From positions 124,001 through 188,000 of the forward strand of contig NZ_JARJNS010000002.1 of NCBI RefSeq assembly GCF_030143245.1: a stretch of DNA of 64,000 nt, given 5' to 3'. Made by a program: the position numbers and the translations under genes. Under the pieces are notes generated by a model, which saw only the letters and a list, made by a program, of their open reading frames with translations, was not told the origin of the DNA and did no database searches. This DNA is from Rhabdaerophilum sp. SD176 (lineage in GTDB: Bacteria; Pseudomonadota; Alphaproteobacteria; Rhizobiales; Beijerinckiaceae). This document shows, piece after piece, positions 12,242-20,477 of this stretch (positions are counted from its first letter, which is position 1; each line of letters starts with the position of its first letter).

Positions 12242-13084
12242 ATGTCCAAGACGCTCCTTCTTTCGCTCGCCCTGGCCATCGGCCTTTCCGGCCCGGTGAC
12301 GATGGCCCAGGCCCCTGCCGGCAAGGTTCTCGCCCGCGTCAACGGCGAGCCGATCACCGAACTGGACGTCACCACGGCGATGGACGATGTTGGCTCGGAA
12401 TATCCCAACCTGACGCCGGATGGCCTGCGCAACCTGACGCTCGAATTCCTGATCGAGATGAAGATCGTCGCGCAGAAGGCCAAGGCCGACAAGATCGACC
12501 AGACCGACGAGTTCAAGCGTCGCATGGCCTATGTCCAGCAACGCGTGCTGATGCAGCAATTGCTCCTGCGCGAGGCGAGCACCGCGACCAGCGATGCCGC
12601 CGTGAAGAAATTCTATGACGAGCAGGTTGCGCAGATCAAACCCGTCGACGAGGTGCGCGCCCGTCATATCCTGGTCGAGAACGAGGATGATGCGAAGAAG
12701 ATCGTCGAACGGCTCAAGGGCGGCGAGGATTTTGCCAAGGTTGCCAAGGAAGCTTCGAAGGATCCCGGCTCGGGTGCCGAAGGCGGCGATCTCGGCTTCT
12801 TTACGCAGGACCGCATGGTGCCGGAATTCGCCAATGCCGCCTTCGCGATGAAGCCGGGCGAGCTTTCCGTCCCGGTCAAGAGCCAGTTCGGCTGGCATGT
12901 CATCAAGGTCGAGGAGCGCCGCCAGCGCCCGCTGCCGGCCTTCGACCAGATCAAGGACAGGGTCGCCCAGTCGCTCGCGGCGCGCGCGCAGCAGGAATAT
13001 CTCGCCAAACTCCGGCAGGCGGCCAAGATCGAGAAGCTGGATGCTCCGGCGGAAGCCAAGCCCGGCGAGCAGAAGAAGAACTGA
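12242..13084 (+). CDS. Parvulin-type peptidyl-prolyl isomerase, exported
   Basis: The 280-residue protein starts at ATG 12242 with a signal peptide ([15 protein letters not shown], likely cleaved after VTMAQA). A SurA-like N-terminal region follows, then a parvulin rotamase domain around residues 135-235, with [28 protein letters not shown] and [16 protein letters not shown] typical of PpiC/PrsA proteins. It should assist folding of exported proteins in the periplasm. Its place divergent from secA and upstream of argJ recurs in Hyphomicrobiales. The C-terminus is Lys-rich. The 284-bp gap before it holds the divergent promoters for secA and this gene. Confidence 0.9.
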   Translation: MSKTLLLSLALAIGLSGPVTMAQAPAGKVLARVNGEPITELDVTTAMDDVGSEYPNLTPDGLRNLTLEFLIEMKIVAQKAKADKIDQTDEFKRRMAYVQQRVLMQQLLLREASTATSDAAVKKFYDEQVAQIKPVDEVRARHILVENEDDAKKIVERLKGGEDFAKVAKEASKDPGSGAEGGDLGFFTQDRMVPEFANAAFAMKPGELSVPVKSQFGWHVIKVEERRQRPLPAFDQIKDRVAQSLAARAQQEYLAKLRQAAKIEKLDAPAEAKPGEQKKN

Positions 13085-13094
13085 GGCAATTCCG

Positions 13095-14345
13095 ATGGCC
13101 GGCAAGAACGTTCCCGTATCGCCTCTCGCCCCGAAGAAAACCCCGAAAATGCCAGCGATTGACGGCGTGGCCTTCGCCACCGCCGAAGCCGGCATCCGCT
13201 ACAAGGGGCGGACGGATGTGCTGCTGGCCGTGCTGGCCCCGGGCAGCACCATGGCCGGGGTGTTCACCCGGTCGAAATGCCCGTCGGCGGCGGTCGACTG
13301 GTGCCGCCAGATCCTGCCGGGCGGCAAGGCCCGGGCGGTGATCGTCAATTCGGGCAATGCCAATGCCTTCACGGGCCTCAAGGGCCGCGATGCCGTGAAG
13401 CTGACAGCGGAAATCGGCGCGAAGGCCGTGGGCTGCACGCCGGGCGAGATCGCCATTGCCTCGACCGGGGTGATCGGCGAGCCGCTCGACGCGACCAAGT
13501 TCAACGGCGTGCTCGCCGAATGCGCCACCCGCGTGAAGGGCGATGCCTGGCTCGAGGCGGCCCGCGCCATCATGACCACCGATACCTTCCCGAAGGTGGC
13601 GACGCGCAAGGCGAAGATCGATGGCGTCGAGGTGACAATTTCCGGCATCGCCAAGGGGGCCGGCATGATCGCGCCCGACATGGCGACGATGCTCTCCTTC
13701 GTCTTTACCGATGCGGCGATCGATGCCGGGGCGCTGCAGGAATGCCTGGCAAAGGGCGTGCGCGGCAGCTTCAACGCGGTGACGGTGGACAGCGACATGT
13801 CGACCTCGGACACGTTGATGCTTTTCGCCACAGGCCAGGCGGCGAAACGGGGCCAGAAGGCGGTGACAGCACCGGGCGATGCCCGTCTGGGTGCCTTCCG
13901 CCGGGCACTCAACGCGCTCCTGCTCGACCTCGCGGTGCAGGTCGCCCGCGATGGCGAAGGCGCGCGCAAGCTGATCGAGGTGACGGTCGAAGGCGCGACG
14001 AGCAGCCGTTCCGCCAAGCGGATCGCGATGTCCATCGCCAATTCGCCGCTGGTGAAGACGGCGGTGGCCGGCGAGGATGCGAACTGGGGCCGGATCGTCA
14101 TGGCGGTCGGCAAGGCCGGCGAGCCCGCCGAGCGGGACCTGCTCTCGATCCATTTCGGGCCGCATCGTGTGGCCCATCTCGGCGCACGGGATCCCGGTTA
14201 TGACGAGGCGGCGGTTTCCGCCTACATGCAGGGTGACCATATCCGCGTGCGGGTCGAGATCGGTCTCGGCCGGGGCAAGGCCACTGTCTATACCTGTGAT
14301 CTGACTAAGGCCTATGTCGAGATCAACGGGGATTACCGCTCTTGA
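13095..14345 (+). CDS. argJ: Bifunctional ornithine acetyltransferase / N-acetylglutamate synthase
   Basis: The 416-residue protein begins at ATG 13095, ten bases after the isomerase stop. The autocleavage motif [14 protein letters not shown] ends at residue 200, and Thr198 is the expected nucleophile that becomes the new N-terminus of the beta chain. The C-terminal block with [14 protein letters not shown] is also characteristic. The enzyme moves acetyl from acetylornithine to glutamate in the cyclic arginine pathway. Whether it also has full N-acetylglutamate synthase activity cannot be read from sequence alone. Its stop overlaps the next start as TTGA. Confidence 0.97.
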   Translation: MAGKNVPVSPLAPKKTPKMPAIDGVAFATAEAGIRYKGRTDVLLAVLAPGSTMAGVFTRSKCPSAAVDWCRQILPGGKARAVIVNSGNANAFTGLKGRDAVKLTAEIGAKAVGCTPGEIAIASTGVIGEPLDATKFNGVLAECATRVKGDAWLEAARAIMTTDTFPKVATRKAKIDGVEVTISGIAKGAGMIAPDMATMLSFVFTDAAIDAGALQECLAKGVRGSFNAVTVDSDMSTSDTLMLFATGQAAKRGQKAVTAPGDARLGAFRRALNALLLDLAVQVARDGEGARKLIEVTVEGATSSRSAKRIAMSIANSPLVKTAVAGEDANWGRIVMAVGKAGEPAERDLLSIHFGPHRVAHLGARDPGYDEAAVSAYMQGDHIRVRVEIGLGRGKATVYTCDLTKAYVEINGDYRS

Positions 14346-14740
14346 AGCTGGTTCTCGTGGTTGCAGCCGCGCTGGTCGATGCCGACCGGCGCGTGCTCAT
14401 CGCCCAGCGGCCGGCCGGCAAAAGCCTTGGCGGGCTCTGGGAATTTCCAGGGGGCAAGGTTGAACCCGGCGAGCGCCCGGAAGAGACGCTGATCCGCGAG
14501 CTGCATGAGGAACTGGCGATCACGGTTAAGGAGCCGTGTCTCGCGCCGCTCAACTTTGCGTCATATGCTTACCCGGACTTTCACTTGCTGATGCCATTGT
14601 ATGTCTGCCGCCGGTGGGAAGGACTCCCGCAGGCGGTTGAGCATCAGGCGATCCGCTGGGTGCCGCCCAACCGGCTTCGGGAATTCCCGATGCCGCCGGC
14701 GGACGAGCCCCTCATCCCCTCGCTCATTGACCTGCTTTGA
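14342..14740 (+). CDS. mutT: NUDIX hydrolase, MutT (8-oxo-dGTP diphosphatase)
   Basis: The 132-residue protein has a NUDIX box over residues 38-60 with the catalytic core RELHEEL and the preceding GGKVEPGE. Length and the [10 protein letters not shown] segment fit MutT, which hydrolyses 8-oxo-dGTP to prevent mutation. The start is an unusual TTG at 14342 that overlaps the argJ stop (TTGA), which suggests translational coupling and modest expression. The argJ-mutT order is common in alphaproteobacteria. Confidence 0.9.
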   Translation: MKLVLVVAAALVDADRRVLIAQRPAGKSLGGLWEFPGGKVEPGERPEETLIRELHEELAITVKEPCLAPLNFASYAYPDFHLLMPLYVCRRWEGLPQAVEHQAIRWVPPNRLREFPMPPADEPLIPSLIDLL

Positions 14741-14774
14741 GCCCGGGAAAGGGCTGGACTGGCCGGAGGATGGA

Positions 14775-14951
14775 ATGAAGGCGCTCGTGAGGCGGTTTGT
14801 CGAGGATCGACAGGGCGCGACAGCCATCGAATACAGCCTGATCGCGGTGCTGCTCGCCGGTGCCCTGCTTGCGGCCTGGCCCAGCTTCTATGAAGGCTTC
14901 ATGGCATCGTGGACCAATGCCGGAACCGTGATCAAGAACGCGGTCAAATAG
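14775..14951 (+). CDS. Flp-type (type IVb) pilin
   Basis: A 58-residue protein begins MKALVRRFVEDRQG, followed by ATAIEYSLIAVLLAGALL. This is the short basic leader, the Gly cleavage position, the conserved Glu-Tyr pair and the hydrophobic helix of Flp pilins processed by the CpaA/TadV prepilin peptidase. The ATG at 14775 has a good ribosome binding site (cggagga). Flp pilins assemble into tight-adherence pili, but no tad/cpa gene lies nearby. It sits 34 bases after mutT and could be read from the same transcript. Convergent with the next gene with a one-base gap. Confidence 0.85.
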   Translation: MKALVRRFVEDRQGATAIEYSLIAVLLAGALLAAWPSFYEGFMASWTNAGTVIKNAVK

Positions 14952-14952
14952 C

Positions 14953-15810
14953 TTATTCCGGCGCGTCCTGCGCCCGGATCCGCTCCAGCGCTTCCTCGAG
15001 CCGCATGCTGCCGCTGCCGCGCCGTGCCGGTTTCTGCTGGCTTTCATGCGGCGTCCAACCCGAAATCCAGATGAAGTCGAACGTGGCGCGCAGGCGCCCG
15101 TCCGGATCGGTAAAGCGTTCGGCATAGAGCGCCGCTGCCCTGAGAAGAATGGCCCGTGTCAGCGGCGGCTGGCCGGGGCGGAGAAGCGGCAGGGCCGTGG
15201 CACCCATGGCGCGCAGGTCCCGCACGAGATCGAACATCGTGGCATAGCGCAGGGTGACCCGGTCGAGATCGGCAACCGGCAGCGCGAATCCGGCGCGCTG
15301 GAGCAACTGGCCGGCGCTGCGCACATCGACCATCGGGAAGACACGCAGGCCTGCCGCGCCGCGGATCTCGCTCTCCGCCGCGATCAGGCATTCGCGCAGT
15401 TCGTGCAGCGTGTCGCCGCCTGGAAAGGTCGCGACCAGCAGCCCGTCCGGCTTCAGCAGGGCACGGATGCGGGCGAGCAGGCCCGGCAGGTCATTCACGC
15501 GGTGGAAAGCATGGGCGGAGACGACCAGCGGCAGGTCGCCGGGCACTTCGCCGTCGTCGAGCAGCGCCTCCGGACTGGCAGTGGCGAGATTGCGCGCACG
15601 GCCCTCGCGGGCAAGCCATCCTGCGAGAAACCCGCCGGGCGTGCCGAGATCAAGCCCGCTGTCGAATTCCCGCAGGACAGGGGCCAGTCTGTCGACCAGA
15701 TCTCCGGCGCTGCGTTCAAGCAGGAAGGTCTCGGCGCCGAGGCTCCGCGCCCGGGCAAGAGCCAGGCCGGCCTTGACGGGATCGAAGAGTTCGGGAACGC
15801 TCGTGGCCAT
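14953..15810 (-). CDS. NDUFAF5-like SAM-dependent methyltransferase-fold protein
   Basis: The 285-residue protein starts at ATG 15810 (MATSVPELFDPVKAGLALAR). It has the class I methyltransferase fold with DLGTPGGFLAGWLA near motif I, VVSAHAFHRVNDLPGLLARI, and LLKPDGLLVATFPGGDTLHELREC. The latter segments resemble NDUFAF5 (C20orf7), the mitochondrial complex I assembly factor that hydroxylates an arginine of NDUFS7, and its alphaproteobacterial relatives. A role in complex I assembly is therefore a reasonable inference; a BioC-like role is the alternative. Divergent from comF by 46 bases. Confidence 0.75.
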   Translation of the reverse strand: MATSVPELFDPVKAGLALARARSLGAETFLLERSAGDLVDRLAPVLREFDSGLDLGTPGGFLAGWLAREGRARNLATASPEALLDDGEVPGDLPLVVSAHAFHRVNDLPGLLARIRALLKPDGLLVATFPGGDTLHELRECLIAAESEIRGAAGLRVFPMVDVRSAGQLLQRAGFALPVADLDRVTLRYATMFDLVRDLRAMGATALPLLRPGQPPLTRAILLRAAALYAERFTDPDGRLRATFDFIWISGWTPHESQQKPARRGSGSMRLEEALERIRAQDAPE

Positions 15811-15856
15811 GTTCTGATCCTTTTCCGGCGTCGGCTGACGGCGCGATAGCATAGAG

Positions 15857-16624
15857 ATGATGCGGTTGCTTTCCTTTTTGCAGGGCGCTGTCCATCGCGG
15901 TGCCCGCTCCGTCGCCGATTTCCTGCTCCCACCGCAATGCGTCCTCTGCCAGACGGCAACGGCGGATCCCGGCGGCCTCTGCGCGGCATGCTGGGGCATG
16001 ATGGCCTTCATCCACGAGCCGGTTTGCCAGCGGCTTGGCACGCCCTTTGCGGTGAATTTCGGGGCGGAGATGCTCTCGCCCGCCGCCATGGCCGATCCGC
16101 CGGCCTTCGATCGCGGTCGCGCTGCCCTGCGTCATAGCGGTGCCGCGCGACAGCTCGTCTCGCGGCTCAAATACGGCGAGCGGCTTGACCTTGCGCCGCT
16201 GATGGCGCGTCTGATGGTCTCTGCAGGCCGGTCGATCCTCGCCGATGCCACCGTTCTGGTGCCGGTGCCGCTGCATCGCGGGCGGCTCTGGCGCCGGCGC
16301 TACAACCAGGCGGCTTTGCTGGCGCGGGAGATCGGGCGGCTGACAGGGCTCCCGGTTATCGATGATGCGCTGCTCCGCCGACGCGCCACTGCGCCGCAGG
16401 TCGGCCTGCGGCGGACCGAAAGGCAGGGCAATGTCAGCGGCGCCTTCGCCATCGGCCCGGACGGGGCGCAGCGCTTTGCCGGCCATCGCGTGGTTGTGAT
16501 CGACGATGTGCGGACGACGGGTGCAACGCTCAATGCCTGTGCCCATATCTTGCGAAAGGCCGGCGCCCGGCGCATTGATGTGCTGACCTTTTCGCTTGTC
16601 ACCGGCAGCGAGGTGCTGCCCTGA
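15857..16624 (+). CDS. comF: ComF family phosphoribosyltransferase-like protein
   Basis: This 255-residue protein has an N-terminal zinc-ribbon-like part (CVLCQ and CAAC near residues 27-46), then a type I phosphoribosyltransferase fold with the PRPP-binding loop VVVIDDVRTTGAT near 215. It is the ComF/GntX family. In naturally competent bacteria ComF acts in uptake of transforming DNA; elsewhere its role is unclear. No other competence gene is in the window. It is followed by grxC after nine bases, so it likely heads the operon grxC-nitrilase-DUF1178. Confidence 0.9.
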   Translation: MMRLLSFLQGAVHRGARSVADFLLPPQCVLCQTATADPGGLCAACWGMMAFIHEPVCQRLGTPFAVNFGAEMLSPAAMADPPAFDRGRAALRHSGAARQLVSRLKYGERLDLAPLMARLMVSAGRSILADATVLVPVPLHRGRLWRRRYNQAALLAREIGRLTGLPVIDDALLRRRATAPQVGLRRTERQGNVSGAFAIGPDGAQRFAGHRVVVIDDVRTTGATLNACAHILRKAGARRIDVLTFSLVTGSEVLP

Positions 16625-16632
16625 GGAATGAG

Positions 16633-16905
16633 ATGGCTGAAATCGTTGTCTATTCGAAGTCCTATTGCCCGTATTGCGATGCCGCCAAGGCCCTGCTGCG
16701 GCAGAAGGGCGTGACGTTCCGGGAGATCGATCTCACGCGCGATCCGGCGGGCCAGCGGGCCATGGCGCAGAAGGCGGATGGCCGGTCAACTGTGCCACAG
16801 ATCTTCATCGACGGGTTCCATGTCGGGGGTTGCGATGATCTCCATGCACTGGATTCACGCGGCGGGCTCGATCCGCTGCTTGCCGGAAAGGGAGCCAACG
16901 GATGA
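16633..16905 (+). CDS. grxC: Glutaredoxin 3
   Basis: The 90-residue protein is a dithiol glutaredoxin with active site CPYC at residues 12-15, the cis-proline segment TVPQIF, and the glutathione-binding GGCDD motif. It reduces disulfides and glutathione mixed disulfides in the cytoplasm. Its stop overlaps the start of the nitrilase gene by four bases (ATGA at 16902-16905). Confidence 0.96.
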   Translation: MAEIVVYSKSYCPYCDAAKALLRQKGVTFREIDLTRDPAGQRAMAQKADGRSTVPQIFIDGFHVGGCDDLHALDSRGGLDPLLAGKGANG

Positions 16906-17753
16906 GCCGCATCCTCGCCGCCGTCCTGCAGATGCGCACCGGGCGCAATGTCGCCCGGAACATCGATGATCTCATCGGCCTCGCCAGCGATGCCGCCGCA
17001 CAGGGTGCGCGGTTCCTGCAATCGCCGGAAATGTCGAATATCCTCGAACGTGACCGCACGCGGCTGTTCGAGGCCGTCTGCCTTGAGGAGGAGGATCCGA
17101 TGCTGGCGGCGGTGCGTGATTTCGCGCGGCGCTTCAAGGTTACGTTCCATCTCGGCTCGATCGCGGTGAAATCCGGTGACCGGCTGGCGAATCGCGGTTT
17201 CGTGGTCGATGCCGAGGGCGAGATCACCGCGCGTTACGGCAAGATGCACCTGTTCGATGTCGACCTGCCGAACGGCGAGAGCTGGCGCGAGAGCGCGACC
17301 TACCAGGCCGGCGATTGCGCGGTGATCGCGCCGGCGGCGGGCGCGGTGCTTGGCATGGGAATCTGCTATGATCTCCGCTTCCCGGCCCTGTTCCATGCGC
17401 TTGCCAAGGAGGGCGCCGATATCCTGACCGCGCCGGCCTGCTTCACCCGCCAGACGGGCGAGGCGCATTGGCAGGTGCTCCAGCGCGCGCGGGCGATCGA
17501 GACCGGTTCCTACATGATCTCGGCGGCGCAGGGTGGCCGCCATGAGGATGGCCGCGAGAGCTATGGCCATTCGATCATTGTCGATCCCTGGGGCCGTGTT
17601 CTGGCGGAAGGCGGCGATGCACCGGGCATCTTCCTGGCAGAGATCGATCTCGAGCGCGTGCGCGAGGCGCGGAGCCGGATCCCGGCGCTTCGCCATGCGC
17701 GTGCCATCACGGTCTCGCGGCAGGGGTTCCTTGCGGAACAGGCGGCTGAATGA
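16902..17753 (+). CDS. Carbon-nitrogen hydrolase, Nit1/Nit2-like (deaminated glutathione amidase type)
   Basis: The 283-residue protein is a nitrilase-superfamily hydrolase with the Glu-Lys-Cys triad visible: Glu in SPEMSN near residue 43, Lys in YGKMHLFDVD, and Cys in GMGICYDLRFP. The KMHLFDVD and CYDLRFPALF segments match the Nit1/Nit2 branch, whose bacterial and mammalian members hydrolyse deaminated glutathione or omega-amides as metabolite repair. The overlap with glutaredoxin (ATGA) fits a glutathione-linked job. It also overlaps the following DUF1178 gene by ATGA. The exact substrate is inference. Confidence 0.88.
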   Translation: MSRILAAVLQMRTGRNVARNIDDLIGLASDAAAQGARFLQSPEMSNILERDRTRLFEAVCLEEEDPMLAAVRDFARRFKVTFHLGSIAVKSGDRLANRGFVVDAEGEITARYGKMHLFDVDLPNGESWRESATYQAGDCAVIAPAAGAVLGMGICYDLRFPALFHALAKEGADILTAPACFTRQTGEAHWQVLQRARAIETGSYMISAAQGGRHEDGRESYGHSIIVDPWGRVLAEGGDAPGIFLAEIDLERVREARSRIPALRHARAITVSRQGFLAEQAAE

Positions 17754-18178
17754 TCCGCTATGCCCTCATCTGCGATGCGGGCCATGCTTTCGAGAGCTGG
17801 TTCCGCGACAGCGAGAGCTTCGACCGTCAGGTGAAGCGCGGGCAGGTCAATTGCCCGACCTGCCAGTCCTCGCGCATTACCAAGCAGATCATGGCGCCGG
17901 CTGTCGCGACCCGGAAGGAAGAGGCTGGCCAGCCCATGGTCATGCCGGCGGCGCCCGATGCCGAGATCCGGCAGATGCTTCGCGCCTTGCGCGAGCAGAT
18001 CGAGGCGAATGCCGAGCATGTCGGCCCGCGTTTCGCCGAGGAAGCGCGCAAGATCCATTATGGCGAGACCGAGGAACGCGCGATCTATGGCACCACTTCG
18101 GTGCAGGAGGCCACGGCCCTGCACGAGGAAGGCATCGAGGTGATGCCGATCCCTGTCCTGCCGGATGACCGGAACTAG
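17750..18178 (+). CDS. DUF1178 family protein
   Basis: The 142-residue protein begins MIRYALICDAGHAFESWFRDS, the hallmark of DUF1178. A CPTC pair near residues 37-40 together with the early Cys/His could form a small zinc ribbon, like FmdB-type regulatory domains. The middle is charged and helical, and the end is IEVMPIPVLPDDRN. Function is not known. It is the last gene of a run with ATGA overlaps (grxC, nitrilase, DUF1178), which suggests a shared redox or repair role. Confidence 0.88.
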   Translation: MIRYALICDAGHAFESWFRDSESFDRQVKRGQVNCPTCQSSRITKQIMAPAVATRKEEAGQPMVMPAAPDAEIRQMLRALREQIEANAEHVGPRFAEEARKIHYGETEERAIYGTTSVQEATALHEEGIEVMPIPVLPDDRN

Positions 18179-18196
18179 ACCCGGGCCGCCAAGGGA

Positions 18197-18955
18197 TCAG
18201 GCGCCGGGTTTCACCGCTACTGCGAGATAGTTCACGTCGCAATCCTCCGAGAGCTGCCAGGCCCCGGTGAGCGGCTGGAACACCATGCCGCTGCGGGTGG
18301 TCGGCGCCAGGCCGGCCGCAACGAAATGCGTGTCGAGTTCGTCCGGCGTCACGAAGCGCTTCCAGTCATGCGTGCCGCGCGGCAGCCAGCGCAGGACATA
18401 TTCGGCGCCGACAATGGCGAGGCCCCAGGATTTCATCGTGCGGTTGAGTGTCGAGGCGATGAGGATGCCGCCCGGCCGGAGGTGCCGCGCTGCCGCCTCG
18501 ACGAAAGCCTGGACATCCGGCACATGCTCCACCACCTCGAGCATCGTGATCGCGTCGAACGGCGCTTCGGGTTCGAGCGCTTCGACCGGCAGGGCGCGGT
18601 AATCGATGGTGAGGCCGCCGGCTTCGGCATGCTGGCGGGCGACGCGGATATTATCCTCGGCGAGGTCAAGGCCGGTTACCGTGAAACCCATCCGCGCCAT
18701 CGGCTCCGAGACCAGCCCGGCACCGCAGCCCAGATCGAGCAGGCGGAGGCCGGAAAAGGCGTCAAGGGCGCGCGGGTTGCGGCCGAAATGCGTCGAGAGC
18801 ACCCGGCGCAGGAAGGTCAGCCGGGTGGGGTTCAGCCGGTGCAGGGGTTTCATCGGCCCGTTCGGATCCCACCAGGTCTCGGCCAGCGCGTTGAAGCGGC
18901 CGATCTCGGCGGGATCGAGATTTCCGGCATCGACAGAAGCGGCGGGGTGGGGCAT
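18197..18955 (-). CDS. ubiG: Ubiquinone biosynthesis O-methyltransferase
   Basis: Starting at ATG 18955 (MPHPAASVDAGNLDPAEIGRF) the protein has 252 residues. It shows the UbiG N-terminal block FNALAETWWDPNGPMKPLH, motif I LLDLGCGAGLVSEPMARMG, and TMLEVVEHVPD. UbiG performs both O-methylation steps of ubiquinone synthesis. An in-frame extension to 19033 lacks family similarity. It converges with DUF1178 (18-bp gap) and is divergent from lysC. Confidence 0.95.
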   Translation of the reverse strand: MPHPAASVDAGNLDPAEIGRFNALAETWWDPNGPMKPLHRLNPTRLTFLRRVLSTHFGRNPRALDAFSGLRLLDLGCGAGLVSEPMARMGFTVTGLDLAEDNIRVARQHAEAGGLTIDYRALPVEALEPEAPFDAITMLEVVEHVPDVQAFVEAAARHLRPGGILIASTLNRTMKSWGLAIVGAEYVLRWLPRGTHDWKRFVTPDELDTHFVAAGLAPTTRSGMVFQPLTGAWQLSEDCDVNYLAVAVKPGA

Positions 18956-19081
18956 GGGAAACTCCGTCTGGCGAAAGGCCTGATTGACCGATCTGCCGCC
19001 CCCTTCTATACGCGCGCGGTCCGGAATTTCCACCCTCGGGGGTTGTCATCACCCCCGCAAGATCCCGAAGGCGAGTGTCCC

Positions 19082-20332
19082 GTGTCCTCATCCCGTCCCC
19101 GGCTCGTCATGAAGTTTGGCGGCACGTCCGTTGCCAATGTCGAGCGCATCAAGAACGTGGCCCAGCATGTGAAGCGGGAAATCGAGGCCGGCTATGACGT
19201 CGCCGTCGTGGTTTCCGCCATGTCGGGCAAGACGAACGAACTCGTCGGCTGGTGCAAGGAAGCGGCGCCGCTGCATGATCCGCGCGAATATGACGCGGTG
19301 GTCGCCAGTGGCGAACAGGTGACGACGGGGCTTCTCGCCATCGCGCTGCAGGCGATCGGCATCAAGGCCCGGTCCTGGCAGGGCTGGCAGGTGCCGTTCG
19401 AGACCGATGATGCCCATGGTTCGGCCCGGATCAAGGCCATTGACGGGACGCGGATGCTTGAATCCTTCGCCCGCGACCGCGAGGTTGCCGTGGTGGCCGG
19501 GTTCCAGGGCATCCATGCGCCATCGGGCCGCCTGACGACGCTCGGCCGTGGCGGTTCCGATACCAGCGCCGTCGCGCTGGCCGCTGCCCTGCAGGCCGAG
19601 CGCTGCGACATCTACACCGATGTGGATGGCGTCTACACGACCGATCCGCGCATCGTGAGCAAGGCCCGCCGGCTGGACCGCGTGGCCTTCGAGGAAATGC
19701 TGGAAATGGCCTCGCTTGGGGCGAAGGTCCTGCAGGTTCGCTCGGTCGAGCTGGCGATGGTGCATAATGTCCGGACCTTCGTCCGGTCGAGCTTCGACAA
19801 TCCCGCCCAGCCGATGCCGGGCACCCTGATCTGCGCCGAGGAAGACATCATGGAACAGCCTGTCGTCACGGGTATCGCCTATTCGAAGGATGAAGCGCAG
19901 ATCACGCTGCGCGAGGTCGCGGACAAGCCGGGCGTGGCCGCTGCGGTGTTCGAGCCGCTGGCCGCGGCCTCGATCGTGGTCGACATGATCGTCCAGAATG
20001 TCTCCGCCGACGGCGCGACGACCGACATCACCTTCACCGTGCCCTCGGCTGATTATGCCCGGGCGATGGATGTGATCGAGAAGCGCAAGGACGAGATCGG
20101 GTACAAGCTGGTCCAGAGCGCGCAGGAAGTCGCGAAGATCTCGGCGATCGGTGTCGGCATGCGCAGCCATGCCGGCGTTGCCGCCAAGGCCTTCAAGGCG
20201 CTGGCCGAGCGCGGTATCAATATCCGCGCGATCACCACCAGCGAGATCAAGTTCTCGGTGCTGATCGACGTGGCCTATACGGAGCTGGCCGTGCGGACGC
20301 TTCACTCCCTTTACGGGCTCGACGCGGCCTGA
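19082..20332 (+). CDS. lysC: Aspartate kinase
   Basis: A GTG start at 19082 with aggcgag upstream gives 416 residues; ATG 19109 is the alternative but would cut the first strand (RLVMKFGGTSVAN). The amino-acid kinase domain runs to about residue 245 and includes VVVSAMSGKTNELV and GFQGIH, and LGRGGSDTSAVALAAAL. Two ACT domains follow, which normally bind lysine and threonine for feedback control. It makes aspartyl phosphate, the entry to Lys, Met, Thr and diaminopimelate synthesis. metX, which acts on the same pathway, is 21 kb away. Confidence 0.96.
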   Translation: MSSSRPRLVMKFGGTSVANVERIKNVAQHVKREIEAGYDVAVVVSAMSGKTNELVGWCKEAAPLHDPREYDAVVASGEQVTTGLLAIALQAIGIKARSWQGWQVPFETDDAHGSARIKAIDGTRMLESFARDREVAVVAGFQGIHAPSGRLTTLGRGGSDTSAVALAAALQAERCDIYTDVDGVYTTDPRIVSKARRLDRVAFEEMLEMASLGAKVLQVRSVELAMVHNVRTFVRSSFDNPAQPMPGTLICAEEDIMEQPVVTGIAYSKDEAQITLREVADKPGVAAAVFEPLAAASIVVDMIVQNVSADGATTDITFTVPSADYARAMDVIEKRKDEIGYKLVQSAQEVAKISAIGVGMRSHAGVAAKAFKALAERGINIRAITTSEIKFSVLIDVAYTELAVRTLHSLYGLDAA

Positions 20333-20477
20333 CCGAGGCGGGAAGGCCGGCTTTTGTGGCTTTTCCCACGCAGAAAATGCATGACTTGCGCTCTGGCCCT
20401 GCGGCATTGTAGCAGGGAAAGGGAATGGTTCGGATTCCGGGTTTCCCCGTCAGGCTCGAGCATAAGGATAACGGTTG

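Noticed and set aside
20333-20477. Possible small RNA or terminator between lysC and ptsP
   Set aside because: Only a 4-bp stem (GTGG/CCAC) is present and no T tract follows; no further support.
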